In this document: piece after piece, positions 47,101 through 56,773 of the stretch
How the letters are laid out: every line of letters begins with the position of its first letter
Position numbering within the stretch: the first letter of the stretch is position 1
Program-made: the position numbers and the translations under genes
NCBI GenBank assembly: GCA_014281115.1
Contig: JACONQ010000002.1
Span: 930,001 to 994,000, forward strand
DNA: 64,000 nucleotides
Reading direction: 5' to 3'
DNA from: Laburnicola sp. R22_1
Taxonomy: Eukaryota; Ascomycota; Dothideomycetes; Pleosporales; Didymosphaeriaceae
Notes under the pieces: model-generated
Told to the model about the DNA's origin: nothing
The model's input: the letters and a program-made list of their open reading frames with translations, nothing else
Database searches by the model: none

Positions 47101-47189
47101 GGTGGTTGGTGGAAGGGGTGGAGGTGCCGTGTGCGCCGGTGGTGGAGGATGAGGGGAAGGGGATGGTGGATGGGGATGAGGTGGAGTAA
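41131..47189 (+). CDS. SLH1: Ski2-like RNA helicase Slh1 (ASCC3 homologue, RQT complex), ~2001 aa
   Basis: Exons 41131-41494 and 41548-47189; the 53-bp intron is GTATGT...GTAG. An in-frame ATG at 41116 would add five residues. Two helicase cassettes: the first has APTGAGKT (residues ~301-308), DEVH (423-426) and SATLPN; the second has SPTGSGKT (~1160-1167), DEIH (~1264-1267) and MSTACAN. Each is followed by a Sec63 domain (GTVTTVQEAVQWLGYSYLF and SAGTVATKQDALDYLTWTFF mark their starts). DEIH rather than a degenerate second site separates Slh1/ASCC3 from Brr2. It pulls collided ribosomes apart in ribosome-associated quality control, in the cytosol. The C-terminus has a Gly/Lys-rich insert. Length matches yeast Slh1 (1967). 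Confidence 0.95.
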
Positions 47190-47436
47190 GTGGTCACTGT
47201 CTACGATTACGACTGGTACCTATGTAGAAACGTCACGACTAGAATTACATCACAGATATAGATATACGACGGCATGTCATTGTATTCAAAGGTCTTTATT
47301 GTTACATGGCAGGGCTCTCTGCCTGCCTGCGGGCCTCTTGGGGGTATCTCGCTATGAAGCGCCTCGCCGCAGCATATCCGTCTCTATCAAGCACTAAAAA
47401 ACTCCAGGGATGCATGCAGGATAACCAACGTCACGG
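47190..47436. other. Short convergent intergenic region
   Basis: 247 bp between the stops of SLH1 and the next minus-strand gene; shared 3' flanks. Confidence 0.5.
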
Positions 47437-48582
47437 TCACTCGAAGACGATGAACTCGGCGCCTTCGACGACTTCTTCGTCTTCTTCTTCGTCGTCGCTC
47501 TCGAAGACAATGTAATCGCCTGCGTCCTTGACTTGTTCGTCTCCGTACTCTTCGTCATCAGACTCCGAATCGGCTTCCGAATCGCTATCGTCATCGGACT
47601 GCGCTCCATCGTCTGCCTGTCTAGAGATTGTTGCTTGGCATGTAGCCAGAGGCTTCTCTCCGCGCGCTGTATCCTCCTCCTCCTTCTCGCGATCTGAATC
47701 ATTGTCCTCTGCAGCGCTCGACGACGCGCACTTATCCGCCTCTTGCTCTCCGCATTCCGAATCGGCGTCCTCGTCATCCTCATCGTCGCTAGAAGACGCG
47801 TACTTGCCCGCCTCATAGCGCGGCGACCTACGCCAAAAATACAGCGAATCTCTACCACGATCGAAGCGCGTGCCGGGGCCGAACACGATAGTCCTAGTCC
47901 TAGTCCTAGTCGAAGTCGAAGTGCTGCGCACGGGCGTGACAACCGTGGTGCTGGATTGCAGACTAGCCCAGTGCATTTGGAGAGCCTGGGTCGCAGTCTT
48001 GGTCTCGGCGGCTGTCTGGGTGGACTCGTTATTGCGTCGTTGCTGCTGCTGGTGGTTGTCGTACGCTTCCTCGTTCTGGGCTACGGTCTCGAGCCGGTGG
48101 ATGTCGTTGACGAAGGCGAGTTTGCCTGCGTACCACGCTTGTAGCACGGGGCTGTCCTTTTCGCTGGCTTCCCAGCGCTGCTTAATCAAGCCGCCGGCCT
48201 CCTCGAGCGCGGCGGTAAGGACCTTCATGTACGCGGTGTGCATCTCGACGGTGCACACGGGACATCTATCCGCCTTGTGGTCGTGCACTGGATGCAGCAC
48301 ATGCTTGCAAACAGTCGCTTTGCCCTCCTCGGCTTTCTTTTCGGCTGCCGTCTTCACATAGCAGGTGATATCGGCCAGGGGCGTGTCGGAGAAGTAGCCT
48401 GAGTCGCGCTTGGCGAGCCATGACTGGAAGTCTGCGTATTCGGCGGCGGTGGGGAGGAAGCCCTGGCGCTTCGGCGGAAGGGTGCTAGTTTGGCACTGGT
48501 AGCGGCGGTAGTGTTTGAGTTCGCGGGTGGTGAGGATGAGGCTGGCGGGGAGGGTGGTGGCGGGGCGGTCGCGTGCGATCAT
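47437..48582 (-). CDS. C-x-H...C-x2-C family protein, member 1 (381 aa, acidic tail)
   Basis: Single exon from the ATG at 48582. Residues 92-110 carry VCKH...DRCPVC: a putative metal site C92, H94, C107, C110. It is followed by a helix (TVEMHTAYMKVLTAALEEAGG), shared in layout with the genes at 56774 and 58731. Upstream is FQSWLAKRDSGYFSD, the counterpart of FRAWQSKQ...GYFSS in member 2. Further on, TIVFGPGTRF and SPRYEAGKYA match KTVHFAADV and QPYTGRWAP of member 2. The last 130 residues are strongly acidic Ser/Asp/Glu repeats ending ESDDEEEDEEVVEGAEFIVF, absent from the other members. Function unknown; not a complete RING. Confidence 0.8.
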   Translation of the reverse strand: MIARDRPATTLPASLILTTRELKHYRRYQCQTSTLPPKRQGFLPTAAEYADFQSWLAKRDSGYFSDTPLADITCYVKTAAEKKAEEGKATVCKHVLHPVHDHKADRCPVCTVEMHTAYMKVLTAALEEAGGLIKQRWEASEKDSPVLQAWYAGKLAFVNDIHRLETVAQNEEAYDNHQQQQRRNNESTQTAAETKTATQALQMHWASLQSSTTVVTPVRSTSTSTRTRTRTIVFGPGTRFDRGRDSLYFWRRSPRYEAGKYASSSDDEDDEDADSECGEQEADKCASSSAAEDNDSDREKEEEDTARGEKPLATCQATISRQADDGAQSDDDSDSEADSESDDEEYGDEQVKDAGDYIVFESDDEEEDEEVVEGAEFIVFE

Positions 48583-49650
48583 TATGGCGATCGCTTTGTG
48601 ACGCGTATGTAGAGGTGGTTGTGATGTGGCTTGCGGGCCGTAGTGTATGCGTGTCGCAGGTAGGTAAGGAGTCGAGTTGTGTGTAGTGTTGAGTTGTTAC
48701 GAGCGTGTTCGGGTGCAAGTCGTCAAGCGCGTGCTGTGTCCACGGTTCGCAAGCTGTACGTTTGGGTGGTGGGTATCTGGGGAGCAAAGTTCCAGCAGCT
48801 GCGCGGATATTTGAGGCTTGCGCTTCCTTTGTGTGCGTTGTGCGTCTTGCGCGGTGAGAGTGAAAGTGAACAATGTCGGCGCCCGGCTACAATGGTGAAT
48901 GCCATTACCGAGATCGAGTTGGCTGCTGTGTTGTCGTGTGCGCTTTCACTCTCTGGTGCCTATTCCCTATTGTTGAATAGAGAATAGCAGTGTATCGCGG
49001 GGTAGGACTGTCTGGGTGCGGGTTTGAGGCGGGGTGGGCTGTGAGCGTCCGGTGGTGACGCGTTTGCTGTGGTGGCGTGTGAAAGGGTGGTCGAGCAGTA
49101 GCGTAGAATCGCAGGCTGCTACCCGTGTGGTGATTTGTGTGGTGGGAGCGAATATGGTGGTAGGAGAATAGCAGATATTCTCCAGGAATGGTTTGCAACG
49201 GTTGGAGGTTTGGCGTTTGTGGGGGTGCTGGTGTCACTTTTCGTCGGAGTCAGGCGGCACGTGCGGGGCTCGTCTCGGATGCAGCGGTGCCTGGTTTGGG
49301 CTCCACGTCCACGTCTTTCTCTTGTCACAAATGAATTGGTTTGCTTTCTGTAGAGGGCATGTAACGTCTTGAGGACTGGTGACGCGCATCTTGGGACATC
49401 TGGGCCATCGTCAGTCATTTCCGAATGCGGTACAACGGCGTCACCATCCAGTACGAACATTTGAAGAGTACGGGCGCTGTCTCTACTGCTTACCTTCGAA
49501 GGTACCGTATAATGATAGTACTCTGGACTAGTTAAAAGGGTAGTTTGACTACTTCTCATCATGTCTAAGGCGGCCCGCCCAGTGCCGGCGTCACATAGTG
49601 GGGAAATGACCGTCCTGAGTATCAACATTCTGCTCCGCCGAGGGATGCAT
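48583..49650. other. 1.07-kb spacer left of the third TE nest
   Basis: Upstream of the minus-strand gene at 48582. G/T-rich on the plus strand. TTCCCTATTGTTGAATAGAG (48963-48982) includes a small inverted repeat. No gene supported. Confidence 0.45.
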
Positions 49651-49669
49651 TATCGTGTTTGATCACGTA

Positions 49670-51795
49670 CCCTAGCTTGGCAGTCCGTGCAACGCGTCAC
49701 TCCATGCAACACCCCAACATAATCGCTCGGCCACAAACATGAGGCTATAGAGACAGCCACAAAAAATAATATCACGAGATTTTCTGGAGTTGAGGTCTCT
49801 AAGGCCCGTAGATAATTGCTAGCTACTTAGATTATCGATATCTGCTTGGTGTTTTGATGATTCGGCCTCTGCGTGACTGTGAGGCGGATGCAACAGATGA
49901 GGCCTCATCAATATCTACAGCCTCACGCTGAGCCTGTTTCTTCTTAATAGATCTGCTAGAAGGCTTTGAGGCCTTCTTATTACCCTTTTGGGATAATCTG
50001 ATACGTTTCTGAAGTTGATTTTGTGCCTTGCGGGCCTGTTGTTTGAGACGTCGATCTGCAGCCTTATCGGCCCTCTGCTTTGCGCGCGCATCTCTAGCAG
50101 CTGCTCGAGTAATACGCCTCTCCTGGAGAAGTCTTGCCTTGAGCTGCTGGCTGGCCCGACGAGCCTCTGCTTGCTCACTTTTTTGAAGCTGTTTTTGCTG
50201 ATCCTCTATATCTTTTTGGTGTTGACGATCGCGGGCCCGCTGCACGCTATGAGGTGACCAGAAAACAGCTCCACCATGATACTTATCTGGCCGATCAAGA
50301 GGTAAAGGCCTGCCTCGCTTTGAGCGCTTCTTCTGTATTGATAGGGCCTCGCGGAGGCCATTGTTTTCATGCTCCAAAAGCTGTTTCTGTACAGAGATAT
50401 GGTGTACAGTTCGACTGAGCTTCTTGGCCTTATTATCTCCGCCTGTATCCACAGCGGCCCTTAGTAGCCTATCGATCTTTCTCCAATCTGAAGCACTGAG
50501 TACTGAGGTTGAGCTTTCTCGTGATCCTTGCTCAGATAGTTGAGACTGATTAAATCTATTGAGTATAGTCGTCGGATCGAGCGGGGAGATGCCTGTAGCT
50601 TTAAAGGCCTGGAGGATTAATGGCTGCCTCATTGTATTGACCCAGGCCTGCCAGAACAGGCTAAAGAAATCTCTCTTAGTGATTGAGGCCAGTCCCTGGC
50701 TGTTGTTTATGAAGGCTGATAGCTCGTTCGAATATGCTGTTGATAGAGGCTTGAAGACGCAGACATCAAGAGGCTGCAACGTATGCGTAGAATGAGGCGG
50801 ATATATGGCTAGCAGGATCCTATTGCGATTACAAAAGTTAATAAAGTCCATTGTGATATAAGATCTATGGCCATTAAGGATCAATAGCCGATACGATCGT
50901 CCAGATTTTGGCTTTGTGAGCTGATTAAACACCTGTTGCAGCCATGCAAGGCCGATCTGATTATTGCTCTAGCCAGATTCTGATACCGTGATAAAGGCCT
51001 GATGGTGTTCAGGATTGATATCCTCGGCCCAGCTTAATTGTATGTTGATAGAGCTGGCCTGATAGATGAGACCTGGGGCTAAGGCAGATCCGTCGGCGCA
51101 TATACAAGCTATGATCGATATCCACTTATGGCTGCCATCTTGTATTGCTTGCCTTACAGCCTTGGCCTCGTATAGAGGCCTATTGAAGATCCTCTTGGAG
51201 CGGGAGGTGATGCCGAGAAGGAAGCCTTTCTCGTCCATATTGTACGTATCTCGAGCCTCGATCTGATATTGTTCGATCTTACGCTGCAAGAGCTCGAAGT
51301 AGAGCTTATATTTGGCTGGAGAATCAGCTTTGTGGCGATTGTTGTCGATGCCGGCTGTCTATTGAGATATTAAGGATTCCTTGTTCCGCCGTACAAAGCG
51401 ATCAACCTAGGATATTAAGATCTGCTTTTTGGCTATATGTGAAGCAAAGCTCTGTATCATCTGCCTTGTAGGAGGAAGGCCACGTTCGGTGAGCTGTTTG
51501 ATATATTGTAGAAGCTCTACTTCTTGTTGTTGGCTGATATTTCGACGCGCGGAGTTGGCAGCTGCACCTGCTTGTGTGACGCCTTGGTGCCGACGCGTTA
51601 GTGTAGAAGTCACAACACCGTGATCCTTTGCAACCTGTCTATATGAGAAAGATTCTCCTGGCTCTCGCGATTCGATTGCTGCTATCGCAGCCTCAATTGG
51701 ATCCATATTGGTGGAGATATGGCGCGTCAAAGTTGGGGTGTTGCATGGCGGGGTGTTGCATGGAGTGACGCGTTGCACGGACTGCCAAGCTAGGG
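49670..51795 (-). mobile_element. Pogo/Fot1-type DNA transposon B1, inserted in the terminus of D
   Basis: 2126 bp with perfect 46-bp terminal inverted repeats beginning CCCTAGCTTGGCAGTCCGTG; TA duplications at 49668-49669 and 51796-51797, the TA being part of the D terminus. It is a full-length relative of B2 (1581-11855). Confidence 0.94.
49832..51706 (-). pseudogene. Transposase of B1: full frame, three Trp codons turned to TAG
   Basis: From ATG 51706 to the stop at 49832 the frame is unshifted for 625 codons, broken only by TAG at 51407-51409, 51359-51361 and 50969-50971. Alignment with A and D shows each at an invariant Trp (W-VDRF, W-TSGID, G-W-SNN). The second catalytic motif, DGHGSH in A and D, reads NGHRSY: three G-to-A/C-to-T changes including loss of the catalytic Asp. 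First (YNMDEKGF) and third (HTLQPLDVCVF) motifs persist. HTH: FSYRQVAKDHGVVTSTLTRR. C-terminus: RRGRIIKTPSRYR. This is RIP damage, not drift. Confidence 0.93.
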
Positions 51796-51869
51796 TAATG
51801 CACGCTATCGCGTAATGCACGCGCCCCACCAAAATCGCGAAATATTCAACCCACCATAACTCCACCAAT

Positions 51870-53588
51870 ATGGCTCCAATCGACGAGGCTCTTGCGGCAA
51901 TCGAATCGCTAAAACCAGGAGAACATTTTACGTATACAGAAATTGCCAAAAGATTCGGGGTTAGCCGGTCAACTCTGTCGCGGCGCGCGCGTAGTAAAAC
52001 CCTATCGATGGCGCGTAAGCTCGAAAATCAACAAATGCTCAACGCTACGCAGGAAGCAACGCTCGTACAGTATATTCAAAACCTCTTAGCGCGAGGGCTA
52101 CCTCCTACAAGCTATATGATACGAAACTTCGCGTCAGAAATAGCTGGAAAATACGTTGGGACTTGCTGGCCGTCGCGCTTTATTGAGCGCCACAAACTCG
52201 ACTTAATATCGCGATGGACATCCGGCATCGACGCCTCACGCCGCAGAGCTGATTCGGCCTTTAAGTACGCGCTGTACTTCAAGCTATTAGCTAAAAAAAT
52301 CGAGCAATACAACGTTGACGCACCCCATATTTACAATATGGATGAGAAGGGATTTCTTATTGGAATCCTCTCTAAATCGAAGCGCGTCTTTTCTCGCGAG
52401 CAATACGAGCGTGGGAAGTTCAAATCAATGCTCCAGGACGGCAATCGCGAGTGGATAACTTCAATAGCCTGTATTTGCGCCGACGGCTCTACCCTCACAC
52501 CTGCCCTCATTTATCAGGCAGCCTCTGGCAACGTACAAGACACCTGGCTCCAGGATTTCAACCCTGAAATCCACAAGGCTTTTTTCTCCTCCTCGCCCTC
52601 AGGATGGACCAATAACGATATCGGGCTCAGCTGGCTCAAACAGGTGTTTAACCGCGAGAGGAAAGCAAAGGCAAGGACGTCGTACCGCCTCTTGATCGTT
52701 GATGGGCATGGATCTCACGTAACAAAGGATTTTATCGATTTCTGCGACGCCAATAAGATCCTGCTGGCAATATTTCCGCCTCACAGCACCCATACGCTTC
52801 AGCCGCTGGATGTGGGCGTCTTCGGGCCTCTCGCGAGCGCGTACAGCAACGGCCTCGCGAGCTTTATGGACGCCTGCCAGGGCCTCTCCAGCATTACAAA
52901 GAGGGACTTTTTCAGGATATTCTGGGCCGCCTGGGAGCGCGCGCTAACGTCAGCAACGGTCCTTAAGGCCTTTGAGGCTACTGGGATCGTGCCCTTAGAT
53001 CCCGACAGGATCCTCAAGCGATTTGAAACTCGCGAGCCTGAGCGCCCCAGCTCAAGCGAGAGCAGCACGTCGGTCCTTAGCGCCAGCGACTGGCGTAAAA
53101 TCGAGGGCTTATTACGTCAAGTTGTTGGAGATATTTACGAGTCTCAGGCTGCCAAACTCTCGCGTACGCTCCACTCGATTTCAGCGAAAAATCAGATCCT
53201 TAAGCACGAAAATACTCAGCTCAAAGAGACCCTCGTTAACGAGCGCAAGCGCCGCCAGCGGGGTAAGGCCCTGGCGCTCGAGACGCCGGAGGATTACAAC
53301 GGTGGCGCGATTTTCTGGTCGCCAGCTAAGGTCCAGAGGGCTCGCGACTGGCAGGCACAAAAGGACGCGGAGGAGAAGGAGATACAGCTTCAAAAGGACA
53401 TCCAGTCCCAGCTCAGAGAGCAGAGCAAGCTTGAAAAGCAAGCCCTCTTGCAACAGCGACGCCTTGAAAAGGCTCAGGCTCAAGCAGAGCGCGCTCGCGA
53501 GCGCGAGCTGAAGGCTATTGAAGCTCAAGAAAAGCGAGAGGCCCGCGCAATTGAAAAACAACTCCGCGATGAGCTCAAAGCTTCCTAA
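51870..53588 (+). CDS. Transposase of element D, open (572 aa)
   Basis: ATG at 51870, just inside the left inverted repeat. HTH FTYTEIAKRFGVSRSTLSRR at residues ~21-40; CENP-B-type HTH PTSYMIRNFASEIAGKYVG; DDE core with YNMDEKGFLIG, LLIVDGHGSHVT and HTLQPLDVGVF: all three catalytic Asp present. SNAREs of the class such as the basic Gln/Lys/Glu coiled tail follow. The stop at 53586-53588 precedes, in another frame, the family C-terminus RQIRLPERYR (~53723-53746), so a small frameshift has probably trimmed about 50 residues. The core could still be catalytic. Acts on TA targets in the nucleus. Confidence 0.9.
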   Translation: MAPIDEALAAIESLKPGEHFTYTEIAKRFGVSRSTLSRRARSKTLSMARKLENQQMLNATQEATLVQYIQNLLARGLPPTSYMIRNFASEIAGKYVGTCWPSRFIERHKLDLISRWTSGIDASRRRADSAFKYALYFKLLAKKIEQYNVDAPHIYNMDEKGFLIGILSKSKRVFSREQYERGKFKSMLQDGNREWITSIACICADGSTLTPALIYQAASGNVQDTWLQDFNPEIHKAFFSSSPSGWTNNDIGLSWLKQVFNRERKAKARTSYRLLIVDGHGSHVTKDFIDFCDANKILLAIFPPHSTHTLQPLDVGVFGPLASAYSNGLASFMDACQGLSSITKRDFFRIFWAAWERALTSATVLKAFEATGIVPLDPDRILKRFETREPERPSSSESSTSVLSASDWRKIEGLLRQVVGDIYESQAAKLSRTLHSISAKNQILKHENTQLKETLVNERKRRQRGKALALETPEDYNGGAIFWSPAKVQRARDWQAQKDAEEKEIQLQKDIQSQLREQSKLEKQALLQQRRLEKAQAQAERARERELKAIEAQEKREARAIEKQLRDELKAS

Positions 53589-53915
53589 AAGGGTAATCAA
53601 CATAGCCTTAAGCCTCCAGCAAAAATCCAAAGGATATTGAGCTTGTACAGCCTGAGTTACAGCCTGTCAAAGTTGACGAGCCCGAGATGCCCGAGATCGC
53701 GCCCACGACGCGCACACGTCAAATACGCCTCCCAGAGCGCTACAGGTAGCCAATAGAAGGGCTATATTTGTTAAATAAGCTCTTCTGATTATTACTCTAG
53801 AAAATCCGACGATTTTACAATATATACAAGCTGTACAGCTTCAAGTTGTGGATGGGCGGAAATTGCCGAAAACGTGCATTACGCGATAGCGTGCATTACG
53901 TGATCAAACACGATA

Positions 53916-55186
53916 TCTGGTCAACTTCGCATATGGTCAGTTACCTCAGAGACTACGATAAAGTGTGGGTGGAAAACTGATGACTGAGTAGATCCAGTGC
54001 TGTATGTCTGATACGCGTCCCGGCATTTGTAAACGCCAAAGGAAACTATCTGCAGCGAGTGTACCGAGACAAATGTACGAGCGCGAGACAGACCTGCAGA
54101 AAGCTCTGGTATCCAGGCTCCCAGATATGGAAGGAGCTTGGGCTTTCCACCCTTTTCTCGCTTCCTCACTCCCGAATCAGTCAATCAGTCAGCAGAGGGT
54201 AAGCGAGTTAAGATATTGGACCCCAAATGATCATCGGCAAAAACACCAAGTGCACATTTACTGTTTTCACCTGCGTTCGAATGACTCATCCCACGTTCCT
54301 GTTTACCAACAGGTAGGCTTTCCATTGTACAGACTCCAGAGTATGATCTTGGAATGGTGTTGAAGGTAGTCGACTTCACAAGTCTACTAGAAAACGCACC
54401 AGTATCAATCTAACGTAGTCCCTGCCACTACAGCCCAGGTTTCAGCTTTCGGACTTCGTTGAGGCCCCCAAGCGCTGACTTTTACCATGGATAGGATGAC
54501 AGTGCATTAATCCATGCTCTGCCCTATCTCGGCCCGCACCATGCTACAGACATCCACAGTATACGAGGTGCCACGCAACCATCTAACGCTCGCGGCATTC
54601 GGAGTGCGCGACTGATAAGTGTATTAGTGTTAATCCCCAAGGACACAACAGGATTAATTGGCACGCTACTTAGCCAGTACTACAAAGGCTGCAACAACAT
54701 GCTGTTCAGGAAAGCTGCAGACGAGGCAAGAACAACACGAGCTCTTGCCTCATATCCTAAGAATTCCACTTTGACGGATACGGCTACTTTCGGTGGTGAT
54801 CATGTACTCGGCTCCTTGCGGTCCAGTCGATTTTTCTCCGGAAAAGGTCGTGCGTATATTTTAAGGCAATATCGAAGACGGCAAGGGGCCGTGTACTTAA
54901 TTACCACGGGCCTCCGAGGACGTATCTTGATGCACGTTAGCCTAGGAAAAACAGCAACGGATCTCAGACCAGGGTGTTTCTCCTTCAACTAGTCGTCCAT
55001 ATCCGCACTTTCTACTCCGCCTGTGTTCCTCCATCTCGCACCTCGCGCGCTCTCTTTGTTTGGTTAACTTCGCTTTTGCGTTTCTCCGGGTTCCAATCGG
55101 CTGGCTTCCACGTCCTCGCACTCACCACATAAATCTCAGGTGTTGTTTACGTCCGGTCGACCTCCTCTGCGCTTCGAGAAGAAAGC
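53916..55186. other. 1.27-kb spacer right of the third TE nest
   Basis: No supported gene. The 54990-55186 part is CT-rich (CTCTTTGTTTGG, TTTGCGTTTCTCC) and is the likely promoter of the membrane-protein gene. Confidence 0.45.
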
Positions 55187-56317
55187 ATGTCAGACATACG
55201 GCAACAAAGAGTCCGCAGAACGGTTGAACACCTAGTAGTCCGAGCAACAACTTCGCATAGGAGCACAGCAACCATCTCCCAACCCACAGATGCAATACCC
55301 TTGACGGCGGCCTTTACGCCTCCATCATCATGTTTCGAGAATATCCTCACCATGTTACCCTCGCCCGGCTATCAGATATGGCTCAACGAGCCAGTCCCTC
55401 TAGAAAATAACACAGTCGCAGCATGTTATCCTACCGAATTCTTAGAGTCCTATACGCCAGTAGTGGTGAGCTTCACTACGTCCGCTGTCGTGACCTCAAC
55501 TACGTCCTCTGTCGTTCCAGCTATGAGTCCATTCGTGTGCCCCAAGAACTACTGCACGATGTTCGCAGAGGCACGCAATTACATCGCCTGTTGTCCATCG
55601 TAAGTGGAATCGACGAGAGCTGTTGATCAGTTGCTAATAACATGTAGTGGTTATCAACTTCATCTACCGGACACTAAAGTTGACTCAGACCGGCCTGCCT
55701 ACGGTGGTACTTGCTACAGTGACCTTCCTCCCAACACCAATATTCCAGTGATCGCCTACGACGAGACAGGCAATACCGCTAGCCAAGCCTTCAGCACGAG
55801 TGCATCGGGCGCGCAAGCTTTTGCCCGTCCTATCGACGGTTGGGCCCTCACCTCACCTTCTATAGTCGGTTGCCCGACATCATCCTCTTCATTCGCAGCG
55901 TCTGATCAATCCGCCAACCCAAGTTCAACCGCCACTTCGGACAGTGGCATCTCAACAGGCGCCATCGTCGGCGCATCCATTGGCGGCTTTGCCGGTCTCG
56001 CGCTCGTCATCGGCCTTGTCTGGTTCCTTCTCGCCTACCGACGCAAAGCTAAGAATGCAATGCGACAGGAAAATGCGAACGAAATAGATGCGAATCACGA
56101 CGGAAAGACCTACTACAGCGCTGAGGCGCCAACGGGCTATTTCACTTCAGAGATGAGCGCTTCTCCAGAGTATCAGCGGGTCGAAGCACCTGAGGGCTGG
56201 TGGAATAGCGGCAAAATTCATGGTACTTTTGAAATGCATGCTGATTCAGCGGCAGAGTTACCAGTGAATGAGAAGCAGTCTGCGGATGTGAAGGCTATGC
56301 AGTATCATGCGAACTGA
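55187..56317 (+). CDS. Single-pass membrane protein with Cys-containing ectodomain (360 aa)
   Basis: Exons 55187-55599 and 55648-56317; the 48-bp intron is GTAAGT...GTAG with branch GCTAATA. Ectodomain: LTAAFTPPSSC, then LPSPGYQIWLNE..., a Thr/Ser/Val stalk, VCPKNYCTMFAEARNYIACCPSGYQL with paired Cys, and a Ser-rich juxtamembrane stretch. Transmembrane helix at residues ~262-287 (AIVGASIGGFAGLALVIGLV), then YRRK stop-transfer and a Tyr/Glu-rich cytosolic tail. Layout is that of fungal cell-surface sensor-like proteins. No signal peptide is visible at the N-terminus chosen (MSDIRQQRVRRTVEH), so an upstream exon may be missing. Specific role unknown. Confidence 0.78.
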
Positions 56318-56773
56318 TGAGGATGTGATGTTCATTGCATGGCACAGATCGGAAGAATTGTGTAAATGGAAAATCTTGATGTTCTTTTGCGAACACGGTA
56401 AGATGCGCTTGACTTTGTGTTATCGACCTTGCGCTTTATGCTCCATCTTCTTGCACTTTCTCTCAGCAATTTCAGCGTATACCCTTAGTCTTTGTAATGA
56501 TCACGAAACCTGCAGCGGGTAATTAAGCTGATGTTCATATTGGAAAAAACGTCTACGATCGATCACGCAGCCGCTGAGCGGTGTGCGCAACCGGCTCACT
56601 GTGAGGCATTGTGTTGTTCATCATGAGCACACAGTGCGCCTGCCTTCATTGTGTCTGAAACATTGTTGCCTTTGAATGCTGATTGCTCACCGATAAAACA
56701 ACCACAAATACCCCTACGATCTTAAATTCCCTACTACTCATCAAAGCCGTAGTATCCACACCGACCTCTCAAA
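56318..56773. promoter_or_regulatory. Intergenic region upstream of member 2
   Basis: 456 bp. CCACAAATACCCC and CATCAAAGCC precede the ATG at 56774. No strong TATA box. Confidence 0.4.

Larger units (their letters stand above)
49653..53913 (+). mobile_element. Pogo/Fot1-type DNA transposon D, left inverted repeat split by B1
   Basis: The left end begins TCGTGTTTGATCACG at 49653, with TA at 49651-49652; the right end finishes at 53913, with TA at 53914-53915. When B1 (49670-51795) and one TA are removed, the left terminus reads through for 41 bp identical to the inverted right terminus, including two copies of TAATGCACG. Restored length is about 2133 bp, as for the other pogo-type copies here. 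Element carries one plus-strand transposase. Confidence 0.93.

Noticed and set aside
47394..47942. 182-codon Arg-rich minus-strand frame
   Set aside because: Shadow frame of the acidic tail of the gene at 47437; Arg/Ser-rich composition is the usual by-product of GAC/GAG repeats read out of phase.
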